From Bacteroidaceae bacterium (GTDB lineage Bacteria > Bacteroidota > Bacteroidia > Bacteroidales > Bacteroidaceae), in assembly GCA_902362595.1 (NCBI GenBank), contig CABIXF010000057.1, positions 1 to 19,989 on the forward strand: a stretch of 19,989 bases of DNA, given 5' to 3'. Both the position numbers and the translations under genes were made by a program. Positions within the stretch are counted from its first letter, which is position 1. Each line of letters begins with the position of its first letter. The notes beneath the pieces are model-generated. The model saw only the letters and a program-made list of their open reading frames with translations, was not told the DNA's origin and made no database searches. Below are positions 1 to 6,737 of the stretch, one piece after another.

Positions 1-90
1 TGAAAAATCTGACATGGCAAAATCCTGAGCAACTTTTTGTTGCTCAGGTACTTAAAAAGTTATATTTGTAATAGTGTTGCGGAATTAAGG
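1..90. other. Non-IS66 sequence abutting the broken transposase
   Basis: Transposase homology stops at about position 91, and what lies to the left does not read as IS66. It contains a perfect 10-bp inverted repeat (CCTGAGCAAC at 24-33, its complement at 39-48) with a five-T loop. This could be a terminator, or a subterminal hairpin of another mobile element that interrupted IS66. I cannot identify the element. The left edge of the window cuts it. Confidence 0.5.
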
Positions 91-1252
91 ATATAGATCC
101 CATAAAATGATCAAGGAAGGTCTTTGCCACATCAGATGCTCTGCTGCCGTTATTGTAATGATAATAAACCAACTTGACATGCTTTGCAAAGAAAGCCCAT
201 AAGTACTTTCTCCTGTAAGCCTTACCTTCCGGTGTTTCAACTCCAACGAGTTCGGTAGTCTCATCAACCATAAGGTATTTTGCCTGTTGTACAAACTTCT
301 TGAAGACATCTTCCATAAACTCCCTAAGCCTGGAGATTCCGTTGTGGATATAGCTGTTCAGCGTGGTATTGCTTATATGGATGCCTTCTCTTGCAAGCAG
401 TCTTATCTGTCTGTTCTCAGGCATGCTGAAGTCATATTTCAGACAAAGCAGACGGGCAAGCAGTTCAGGAGAGAAGATTCCTCCAAGGTTTTTCAAGGGA
501 TGCTCCATCGTGTTAGTGAAAGTGCCGTCTGCAAGCTTTACCCTTGCCACCTTGTACACATGTTCCACGTTATGGGCACGCACATGTTCTATAAACCTGT
601 ATTCCCACACATCAGCCATTCCGTTGCGGTTCATAAGCCTTGCACCATCCGGGAGTTGGTAATAGTCTTCTATTTCATGTACCACTACCTTGTCCACCTT
701 CAGCCTGGTCTTTTCCGCACGTGGTGCGGTTTCCTTTCTTCTTGAAGGCTTGCTGTTCTGTGCTGTTGCGTTATCGGAAGAGGTATTGCCACCAGCTTCG
801 TTACCATTGGCCTTATTATCATCATCACCTTTCTTGTCAGAACCGTCATATTCGGACTTCTCCATTGCAGACTTGTCAATGTTACGGTTGTTCAACAGCC
901 TTCTTTGCTCAGATGTACGGCCGAAACGGTGTTTCCTGCTGTCTTCAAGCTGAAGTCTGAGATTGGATATCTCGTTTGCAAGCATCATGTTCACCTCGTC
1001 TTTTGCTTCAAGCTGCTTCCTCATAAGTTCCATTTCTTTCCTGTAATGTTCAACCGTGGTTGATTGCTTTTCGAGGGATTCTTTGAGGTCATTGATTGTA
1101 TCAATCAGAGTTTTTGAGTTCTCCTTGTTGGATTTTTCAATAGACTCAAGCCTCGCAATCAGTTCTTTATTCTGTTTGCGAAGCCCTGCTTTTTCCTCAT
1201 TCGCCAGACCCAGCTGGCAGCAAAGTAACTCGTATGCTCTTTCATCAATCAT
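44..1252 (-). pseudogene. IS66-family transposase, C-terminally truncated
   Basis: This is the IS66 DDE transposase. The visible protein has a long N-terminal coiled coil (about residues 20-105), a charged Asp/Asn-rich linker (130-180), a zinc-binding-like/central region with the family signature HPLKNLGGIFSPELLARLL (251-269), and the start of the catalytic core with VDET, where D330 is the likely first catalytic Asp. The sequence then runs through FLDHFMGSI (to residue 387), where the family normally continues into a second catalytic Asp (TDGY-like). Here it changes to about 15 unrelated residues and a stop. At 402 codons it is well short of the usual 500 or more. The second Asp and the catalytic Glu are absent, so the product should not transpose. 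It follows tnpB in the same orientation. Confidence 0.9.
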
Positions 1253-1340
1253 GATATAAAGGTACGAAAAATCAGGCAGTTACGCAAACTTTTTATCGAT
1301 TATTTTTGTATTATTCCATTGTAAATCAACGCCTTATTAT

Positions 1341-1685
1341 TCATTCTTTAGGAGTTACATACATTCTGTCGACTACGATACTTTCCGTCAGGTAAGCCAT
1401 GTCAGACCACTGTATCCGGTAGCATTTTGACACCTCGTCAAACACAGGTTTCTTGAACTTTCCCATGACAGGACGTTTCTCGTAAAGCACATAAAAACCG
1501 CGTTCGTAATGAAGTATCTTGACGACCTTCCGGTTACGGGACATGAACATATATACATTGGACGCATCACTAGGGTCAAGTGACATCTCTTGCCTTATAC
1601 TTTCACACAAACGGAAGATGCCTTTCCGTAAATCCACATTACCGTTGAACAGGTAATAGTTCAGGTTAGCACTCAGTCCAAGCAT
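1341..1685 (-). CDS. tnpB: IS66 accessory protein TnpB (Orf2)
   Basis: This is the small accessory protein found in IS66 elements and needed with the transposase for efficient transposition. The 114-aa product shows the family hallmarks in order: NVDLRKGIFRLCESI near the N-terminus (residues 16-30), the VYMFMSRNRKVVKILHYE block (44-61), then RGFYVLYEKRPVMGKF (62-77). The length is normal for the family. It starts one base after the upstream tnpA-like gene ends, which suggests translational coupling, and is followed by about 88 non-coding bases before the transposase start. It looks intact. Confidence 0.92.
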   Translation of the reverse strand: MLGLSANLNYYLFNGNVDLRKGIFRLCESIRQEMSLDPSDASNVYMFMSRNRKVVKILHYERGFYVLYEKRPVMGKFKKPVFDEVSKCYRIQWSDMAYLTESIVVDRMYVTPKE

Positions 1686-1686
1686 A

Positions 1687-2055
1687 TCATCCTATCATTT
1701 TATTAAGCAACAGACTCAGATCAAGAACGCTGGTGTTTCTCAGAAACAGTGTCGCTCCAGACGCCAGTTGTAACTTAACCCATTTTATTGGTGGTTCGCC
1801 TTCAGGCTGTTTCACCTCCATCTTTACAGTCGGACTGTTGCAAGGCTTGCCGGTTATCTGGACTTTAGCAACCTTGGGCTGATCAACCAGAACTGTCTTG
1901 CCTAACTTCTCGCTCCAAAGCTGATGACGTTGCCAGTTCATGAACTTGTCGTAGTTTACTCCATAATCCGCACAGAACTCGCGAAGATCCTTGGTCTCGC
2001 TGCATAACTGGTAGAGGTCATATACCTCCTGATAGTTTACTTTTTCTTTCGCCAT
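1687..2055 (-). CDS. IS66 TnpA-like (Orf1) protein
   Basis: First gene of the IS66 element. The product, about 122 aa from MAKEKVNYQEVYDLYQLC, has an N-terminal segment with helix-turn-helix character (roughly residues 8-45, including FCADYGVNYDKFMNWQRHQ) and a C-terminal part ending in SLLLNKMIG. The corresponding protein in IS66 elements is a DNA-binding accessory factor. An upstream in-frame ATG at 2085 would add ten residues (MRHNQITTMI). I prefer the inner ATG because the next residues read as normal family sequence, but the bases before it do not decide the matter. It is adjacent to tnpB with no gap. Confidence 0.8.
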   Translation of the reverse strand: MAKEKVNYQEVYDLYQLCSETKDLREFCADYGVNYDKFMNWQRHQLWSEKLGKTVLVDQPKVAKVQITGKPCNSPTVKMEVKQPEGEPPIKWVKLQLASGATLFLRNTSVLDLSLLLNKMIG

Positions 2056-2113
2056 AATCATTGTTGTTATTTGGTTATGGCGCAAAGGTAGGTTTGTGAA
2101 TAATGTGCGTCAA

Positions 2114-2134
2114 GGCGGAAAATAGAATGCTTAC
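2114..2134 (-). repeat. IS66 terminal inverted repeat (upstream end)
   Basis: Read on the minus strand the sequence begins GTAAGCATTCTATTTTCCGC, with the GTAAGC terminus typical of IS66-family ends. It lies about 80 bases before the tnpA-like start. The partner repeat is not in the window. Confidence 0.7.
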
Positions 2135-2168
2135 GATGGAGCATACACACCTGAAGATAAAATCCTAC

Positions 2169-2206
2169 AAAGCCCATTTACCCCGGTAAATGAGAAAATG
2201 GGCTTT
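2169..2206 (-). terminator. Intrinsic terminator of the abiE operon
   Basis: An 11-bp perfect inverted repeat (AAAGCCCATTT at 2169-2179 and its complement at 2196-2206) encloses a second, mutually exclusive 8-bp stem (CATTTACC / GGTAAATG). It begins three bases after the toxin stop codon on the minus strand. Two overlapping stems sharing the CATTT segment is a compact arrangement for a terminator. Confidence 0.75.
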
Positions 2207-2208
2207 CA

Positions 2209-3003
2209 TCACTTTTGTAACCTGTCTAACAGGAGCGTTCGTACCACCTCATAGCCTTCCTGCGGATTGAACTCTTCATCCGGCCGAAGCAACTGCATGG
2301 TATCACCCAAGAACTCATCATCCTGCATTTTGTCTTCCATATTGATAATAAATTCTTTGTAAGTAGGAATGTGGTCAACCACAAATTCCATATACTTCTG
2401 ATAGCAAGCCAGCACGTTGTCTATGTTGATGTCTGATGTGGTCAAGGCCTTGTACAAATCATACAAATCACGTCCTTTTCTCCGTTGGTACAAGGCACGC
2501 AGTTTTGTACCTACCAGTTCATCCAACTGGTAAGTCAGGACATCGCATTTTCCGTTATACCATTTGTTGACCACTGAAAATGGCATACGTTGCATAGGCA
2601 GTACACTGAAATGTTCCTTGCAGTTGATTTCCACTTTCAGATGAATCGGGACCACTGGTATGGATTCTGATTCCAGCCTGAAAATCAAAGTGTTGTTGTG
2701 CTTTTTCTGCTTCACTTTCGGCTCCCCGAGAAAAGCGAGTGTATCTCTTATATGGTCATAGGTCTCTTTGATCGGTTCTGCATTAATCTGTACCAAGTCA
2801 ATATCTTCACTGTACCTGGGTTGGGGCGAGAGAAACAACTTGTGTAATGCGGTCCCTCCGCGAAAAGCCAGATGGGAAGCAAGATATTCATCCTTGTATA
2901 TCTCAGTCAAGGCTCTGCATATCAGCAGATCCTGTTCGACCTGTTCGGACTCTGTCCATGGAACATGTTCGCTCCATTCTCTGATTGCAAATTCCGGTAT
3001 CAT
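2209..3003 (-). CDS. abiEii: AbiEii/AbiGii-family nucleotidyltransferase toxin
   Basis: Toxin half of an AbiE-type abortive-infection/toxin-antitoxin system. The family belongs to the DNA polymerase beta-like nucleotidyltransferases, which act in the cytoplasm; characterised relatives modify RNA, including tRNA acceptor ends. The visible motifs are FRGGTALHKLF (47-57), SEDIDLV with D67 and D69 as likely metal ligands (65-71), LKVEIN with E125 as the third acidic residue (122-127), and KLRALYQRRKGRDLYDLYK (167-185), the family's fourth motif. The length of 264 aa is normal and no catalytic motif is missing. It overlaps the antitoxin gene by four bases (ATGA), the usual coupling in these pairs. 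Base composition is more AT-rich than the element core to the right, which fits separate acquisition. Confidence 0.95.
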   Translation of the reverse strand: MIPEFAIREWSEHVPWTESEQVEQDLLICRALTEIYKDEYLASHLAFRGGTALHKLFLSPQPRYSEDIDLVQINAEPIKETYDHIRDTLAFLGEPKVKQKKHNNTLIFRLESESIPVVPIHLKVEINCKEHFSVLPMQRMPFSVVNKWYNGKCDVLTYQLDELVGTKLRALYQRRKGRDLYDLYKALTTSDINIDNVLACYQKYMEFVVDHIPTYKEFIINMEDKMQDDEFLGDTMQLLRPDEEFNPQEGYEVVRTLLLDRLQK

Positions 3004-3815
3004 TCGTCTATTTCTATTTCCTGGTTAATGATTACTTTCCATTTCTTGTCAACCTCACAACCCTCTGTCGGTTTGTTTATCTTAAACGGTATCTTTCTAA
3101 ATCTCAGTCCTGCAACCTCCATTTTGGAATATAAGGTTTCCGCCAAATCCGCTCTTTCCAATACATGTTCCAGAATATAACCCAGACGTTGAAAGACCGG
3201 TATGGCCGATGTCTTGAAAAAGGAATCATCGAGGCTGTCCAGATTCATTGTCTCAGCCAATTCATTCAACACGGTGCAGACGCGATTCAGACCACCTACA
3301 CTTTTTTCGTTTTCCACCAGGTCAACAGCTGTCAGTTCAGGACAAGAAACATTGATGTAACCTGTCTGCGTCTTGTGCTTCCTTACAAATTCCATACTTA
3401 TTTCCTTCTTGGAAAAGAACAATATGGATGTTCCGCTCTTTGAAGTATTCCTCATGCTCGGTTGTTCCACCATGAGGGAAAATGTCTGTACTCTTTGATG
3501 TGACGCGCCATAAAATGAAGCCGCATTCAAAAGAGCAACATAATATCTTTTCCCAAGATAGGACATCAGCTGATCCATATAGAAAACAGGCGGAATTACG
3601 CCTTTTAACGAATATTCCACAGGCATAATGACATAAAAATTACGCCAGGGAGAAACAATCTTCGCTTTGGCGGCCAAACGGTACAATGCGGTTTTGATAT
3701 ATACCTTACCCGCTGAAGGGAATTGCTTTTCTATATCCTCTTTAGTGAAGGTGTAATATCCCCTTACTTCCCGGCTTTCAATCCAATCTGACAAAGTTTC
3801 TATATGCTTCTTCAT
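3000..3815 (-). CDS. abiEi: AbiEi-family antitoxin and autorepressor
   Basis: Antitoxin partner of the downstream nucleotidyltransferase. In the characterised type IV AbiE systems AbiEi counteracts the toxin and also represses its own promoter through an N-terminal winged helix. Here residues 1-70 (including YYTFTKEDIEKQFP and KTALYRLAAKAKIV) read as such a winged helix. The following YSLKGVIPP-x-FYMDQLMSYL-x-YYVALLNAASFYGASHQ block (88-128) is the AbiEi signature. The C-terminal half (170-271) is the remaining antitoxin domain, ending in a charged tail. The length of 271 aa is typical. The gene precedes the toxin and overlaps it by four bases. Two adjacent inverted repeats immediately upstream of the start are candidate binding sites for the protein itself. 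Confidence 0.92.
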   Translation of the reverse strand: MKKHIETLSDWIESREVRGYYTFTKEDIEKQFPSAGKVYIKTALYRLAAKAKIVSPWRNFYVIMPVEYSLKGVIPPVFYMDQLMSYLGKRYYVALLNAASFYGASHQRVQTFSLMVEQPSMRNTSKSGTSILFFSKKEISMEFVRKHKTQTGYINVSCPELTAVDLVENEKSVGGLNRVCTVLNELAETMNLDSLDDSFFKTSAIPVFQRLGYILEHVLERADLAETLYSKMEVAGLRFRKIPFKINKPTEGCEVDKKWKVIINQEIEIDE

Positions 3816-3822
3816 AACTTAG

Positions 3823-3862
3823 TTGCAATGACATTGCAAAAGTAGTCATTTTTTGACTACTT
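3823..3862 (-). promoter_or_regulatory. abiE promoter with two adjacent palindromic operators
   Basis: Directly upstream of abiEi lie two perfect inverted repeats back to back: TTGCAATG-A-CATTGCAA (3823-3839) and AAGTAGTCA-TTTTT-TGACTACTT (3840-3862). On the minus strand a Bacteroides -7 box TACTTTTG (3837-3844) spans the junction between them; no good -33 TTTG is visible. Binding at either palindrome would block the promoter. AbiEi repressors are known to bind paired inverted repeats, so assignment as the autoregulatory operator is a reasonable inference. Confidence 0.65.
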
Positions 3863-3923
3863 ACGCAGATTTATTGCATTTTTTGTGTTGAAAGGGAATT
3901 TTTCTCCATATTTCTATAAAATG

Positions 3924-4119
3924 GCATCATAAGCCACGCTTCACTTGATAAGTCCCTTCAGAGAAGTTAACTCGGAGGGCGAATACCTCCACGTTCAAGC
4001 CTCCGGTTTTCGGGACACAAAATTCCCTGCGGTAATTTTCCGCCCAAAAAAACGCTCCGGTATTGCCGTCCGAGTTAGGGAAAGGACCGGGACTTAGCAA
4101 GCGAAGCGACCTACGACGC
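3924..4119 (-). repeat. Long hairpin element A
   Basis: The left part (3937-3956, CGCTTCACTTGATAAGTCCC) pairs with the right part (4089-4108, GGGACTTAGCAAGCGAAGCG). Complementarity continues inward (TTAACTCGGAGGGCGAATACC against the complement of GGTATTGCCGTCCGAGTTA) and outward, giving a stem of about 60 bp around a structured loop at about 3990-4052. Several mismatches (A opposite C on the plus strand) become G-U pairs on the minus strand, so a minus-strand transcript would fold best. A 64-codon minus-strand reading frame covers the element but looks like a by-product of the repeat. It shares the string GCTCCGGTATT with elements B and C. Confidence 0.7.
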
Positions 4120-4511
4120 ATAGATACAGGTCAAAATAAAAAAGAATCCGACGGGAGAACCATGCTCCCGTATGCCATCCCAATGGATTACGCCATCCGG
4201 TTATTCCCGTAAACAGAATTCCGCTTCCTGTCACAAAAGGACACATCAAGGGGGACAAAAGCAGCTCGCTCCCAACTCTGCATAATTACAGTTTTTCCTT
4301 TTCTTCCGTGCGGCTGCGTGTACCGCCATACCCTTGTCTGTCCGGCCTGTTCCACCCTTTCCTTTGCCGTCTTTCGTTTTTTCTCCTTTTCCTGCCATTT
4401 TACCCCGTTTTTTCACTCCGTTTTCTCCGGCCTGCGGTGTAATGTGATGACACATGGTGTAATATATATCCTAACACATTGCAAATCAATTATTTATCAA
4501 TTTTTCTCCTA
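4120..4511. other. Intergenic stretch without a supported gene
   Basis: About 390 bases with little recognisable content. A 6-bp GC-rich hairpin (CGGGAG / CTCCCG) lies at 4152-4170. From about 4290 to 4430 the plus strand is strongly pyrimidine-rich. A lysine/glycine-rich 69-codon minus-strand frame (4246-4455) exists, but it is compositionally explained by that pyrimidine tract. The last part becomes AT-rich and leads into the promoter of the next gene. Confidence 0.6.
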
Positions 4512-4519
4512 TATATTTG
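4512..4519 (+). promoter_or_regulatory. Bacteroides-type -7 box for the DUF3945 gene
   Basis: TATATTTG matches the Bacteroides TAnnTTTG -7 consensus and lies 40 bases before the start codon in an AT-rich stretch. No convincing -33 TTTG lies at the expected distance, so the assignment rests on the -7 box and its position. Confidence 0.5.
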
Positions 4520-4559
4520 CGGTGACAACATGAGTTATCAACACTAAAAATCAAAAATT

Positions 4560-6332
4560 ATGGCAAAGAAAAATGCAAGGGAAGAACCCCCGAAACCGCA
4601 GGTCTCCGAAAACGAGCAGATGAGTGACATCGTGTTCATCCTCGACAAGATGGAACTGATTCTGGAAGCGGTGTCGCAAATCGGACAGGACGGAAAATTC
4701 AACACGGTAGCCGCCGACAGGCAGAACCGGAACTCCTTCCTGAAGATTGACCGCTATGCAGACGCCTTCGAGAACTTCATTAAGAACTTCTGGAGCCAGC
4801 TGAAAGACCCGACACGTTTCGGAATCCTCTCCGTCAAGGAAGACAGGCTGGACGACCCTGCCGTACAGCAGGCCATCGAGGACATCGCCGCAGGAAAAAA
4901 GACAAAAGCCGTGGAGGAATTTCTCAAGCAGTACGAGATTGTTCCGCGCAACAAGGAAAACCAAAGTATCAACCAAAAAAATCAAGAAGAAATGGCAAAG
5001 AAAAATGAAACCCAGCAGCAGGCTGCCGCAGCTGACAGCCAGCCGCAGACCCAGTCCCCACAGTACCGTTACAACGAGTCCATGATCAACTGGGAACAGC
5101 TCAAGAATTTTGGAATCTCCCGTGAATACCTCCAGGAACGCGGACTGCTCGAACAGATGCTCAAGGGATACAAGACCAACCAGGTAGTACCCATCAGCAT
5201 GAACTTCGGCTCGGCCGTACTGAGAACGGACGCACGTCTGTCATTCCAGCAGTCCATGGCAGGCGAAGTGGTGCTCGGCATCCACGGTATCCGGCAGAAA
5301 CCCGACCTTGACCGACCGTATTTCGGACATATCTTCTCCGACGAGGACAAGAAGAACCTGCTCGAAACGGGCAACATGGGACGTGTCGTGGAACTGAAAG
5401 GACGCAACGGGGAATATATCCCTTCCTTCATCAGCATCGACAAGCTGACCAACGAGGTGGTCGCCATGAAAGCGGAGAATGCCTTCATCCCGAGGGAAAT
5501 CAAGGGCGTGGAACTGACAGAGCAGGAGCAGAATGACCTGCGTGAAGGCAAGAAGGTCTATGTCGAGGGCATGATCGCCAAGTCCGGCAACGAGTTCAAC
5601 GCCTTCATTCAGGTAAATGCCGAACGCAGGGGTGTCGAGTTCATTTTCGAGAACGACAAGCTCTTCAACCGCCAGACACTCGGGGGCGTGGAACTGACAC
5701 AGAAACAGATTGAAGACCTGAACGCCGGGAAAGCCATCTTCGTGGAGGGCATGCAGCGCAAGGACGGCGAGGTGTTCTCCTCCTACGTGAAGCTGGACGA
5801 GGCGACAGGCCGTCCGTCATACACCCGCTACAACCCGGACTCCCCGGAGGGCGCACGTGAAATCTATATCCCCAACGAAATCAACGGGGTGAAGATTACG
5901 GCGGAGGAACAGCAGCAGCTCCGTGACGGCAAGGTGATTTTCCTCAACGACATGGTGAATCGCAAGGGAGAGGAATTCTCCTCCTTCATCAAGGCCGATT
6001 TGGAAACGGGACGCCTGAGCTACTCCCGTACGCCGGACGGTTTCGAGCAGCGCGAGGATTTCAAGATTCCAACCAAGGTATGGGACGTGGAACTGACCAG
6101 ACAGCAGCGTGCGGACCTGCAGAGCGGAAAGGCCGTGCTGGTGGAAGGCATAAAGGGATATGACGGGAAGACCATCTCGCAGTACGTCAAGGCGAACTTC
6201 AACCAGGGGCGTCTGGACTTCTACAACGAGAATCCTGACCGCAAGCGTGACGCCTCGCAGCGAAACGTGGTGGCCAACAGCCAGCGACAGGAACAGGGAA
6301 ACCGCAAGTCAAAAGGTGCGAGCATTGCCTGA
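4560..6332 (+). CDS. DUF4099/DUF3945 repeat protein of a conjugative element
   Basis: A 590-aa protein of a family common in Bacteroidales mobile elements and often next to topB; its biochemical role is not established. Three regions can be seen. Residues 15-130 form an alpha/beta N-terminal region (IVFILDKMELILEAVSQIG onward). A low-complexity Gln-rich linker (130-170) follows, then a DUF4099-like domain (about 173-250, MINWEQLKNFGISREYLQ...). The rest is about five DUF3945-type repeats (roughly 253-310, 315-370, 375-430, 441-495, 507-560), each with a GVELTxxQxxDLxxGKxxxVEGM-like core. The C-terminus is basic. An internal ATG (M145, 4992) repeats the 16 bases around the true start exactly and is preceded by an A-rich segment, suggesting an old gene fusion. 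It is soluble by sequence, with no signal peptide. Confidence 0.85.
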   Translation: MAKKNAREEPPKPQVSENEQMSDIVFILDKMELILEAVSQIGQDGKFNTVAADRQNRNSFLKIDRYADAFENFIKNFWSQLKDPTRFGILSVKEDRLDDPAVQQAIEDIAAGKKTKAVEEFLKQYEIVPRNKENQSINQKNQEEMAKKNETQQQAAAADSQPQTQSPQYRYNESMINWEQLKNFGISREYLQERGLLEQMLKGYKTNQVVPISMNFGSAVLRTDARLSFQQSMAGEVVLGIHGIRQKPDLDRPYFGHIFSDEDKKNLLETGNMGRVVELKGRNGEYIPSFISIDKLTNEVVAMKAENAFIPREIKGVELTEQEQNDLREGKKVYVEGMIAKSGNEFNAFIQVNAERRGVEFIFENDKLFNRQTLGGVELTQKQIEDLNAGKAIFVEGMQRKDGEVFSSYVKLDEATGRPSYTRYNPDSPEGAREIYIPNEINGVKITAEEQQQLRDGKVIFLNDMVNRKGEEFSSFIKADLETGRLSYSRTPDGFEQREDFKIPTKVWDVELTRQQRADLQSGKAVLVEGIKGYDGKTISQYVKANFNQGRLDFYNENPDRKRDASQRNVVANSQRQEQGNRKSKGASIA

Positions 6333-6379
6333 TGGCAGGTTACTGAAAAATGAATGTTGAATCAAAAAAAGAAAGAAAT

Positions 6380-6643
6380 ATGAAAAAGGAAAACGGAAAC
6401 GACATGCCTTTCAAGGCTGATGAAGTGAACTGGGACGAACTCTCCGGTATCGGTATCATGAAGGACGAGCTGGAACTCTCCGGCGAAATGGACACCCTCC
6501 TCAGGGGAGAGAAAACGAAAGTGATGTCCCTGAGCCTCGTGCTCCTCGGCGTGGACGTGGTGATGGACGCCACCCTGCAGCTGGTCCGCAAGGGCGAGGC
6601 ACCGCTGCTGGAAATCCAGGGAGTGACACCGCTGGGCAGATAG
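6380..6643 (+). CDS. Stand-alone DUF4099-domain protein
   Basis: A small acidic protein of about 87 aa that is essentially one DUF4099-like domain. Its core, VNWDELSGIGIMKDELELSG followed by MDTLLRGEKTKVMSLSLVL, aligns with MINWEQLKNFGISREYLQERG and LEQMLKGYKTNQVVPISMNF in the preceding gene. The two look like paralogues and may bind the same partner. I chose the ATG at 6380 because an AG-rich segment (AAAGAAAGAAAT) precedes it; an in-frame ATG at 6350 would add ten residues. The gene lies shortly after the DUF3945 gene, and a strong hairpin follows it before topB. Confidence 0.75.
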   Translation: MKKENGNDMPFKADEVNWDELSGIGIMKDELELSGEMDTLLRGEKTKVMSLSLVLLGVDVVMDATLQLVRKGEAPLLEIQGVTPLGR

Positions 6644-6679
6644 CCTGAGAGCAATTATCAAGTAAACCGATGTCTTACC

Positions 6680-6717
6680 GCCGTTTCCTGTCTTCCGCAC
6701 GGAAAACGGGAAACGGC
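6680..6717 (+). terminator. 17-bp hairpin just upstream of topB
   Basis: GCCGTTTCCTGTCTTCC (6680-6696) pairs with GGAAAACGGGAAACGGC (6701-6717) around a GCAC tetraloop, with one mismatch and one G-U. TTAATTTTT follows. It could end the DUF4099 transcript or attenuate topB, whose start codon is 20 bases further on. Confidence 0.65.
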
Positions 6718-6737
6718 TTAATTTTTATCCTAACAAT

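Larger units (their letters stand above)
91..2134 (-). mobile_element. IS66-family insertion sequence remnant
   Basis: Three minus-strand genes stand in the usual IS66 order: a tnpA-like gene, tnpB, then the DDE transposase. The upstream end carries a GTAAGC-type terminus as expected for this family. The opposite end, including the transposase C-terminus and its terminal repeat, is missing or displaced beyond the left side. The element is therefore probably not autonomous as seen here. The eight bases next to the intact end (2135-2142, GATGGAGC) could be one copy of the 8-bp target duplication IS66 elements make; its partner cannot be seen. Confidence 0.85.

Noticed and set aside
3927..4121. 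64-codon minus-strand frame (MRRRSLRLLSPG...) as a gene
   Set aside because: It lies wholly within hairpin element A, and the pairing of the two arms explains the sequence better than coding. Kept only as part of the element.
4246..4455. 69-codon Lys/Gly-rich minus-strand frame
   Set aside because: Its composition follows from the pyrimidine-rich plus strand; there is no recognisable domain and no convincing start context.
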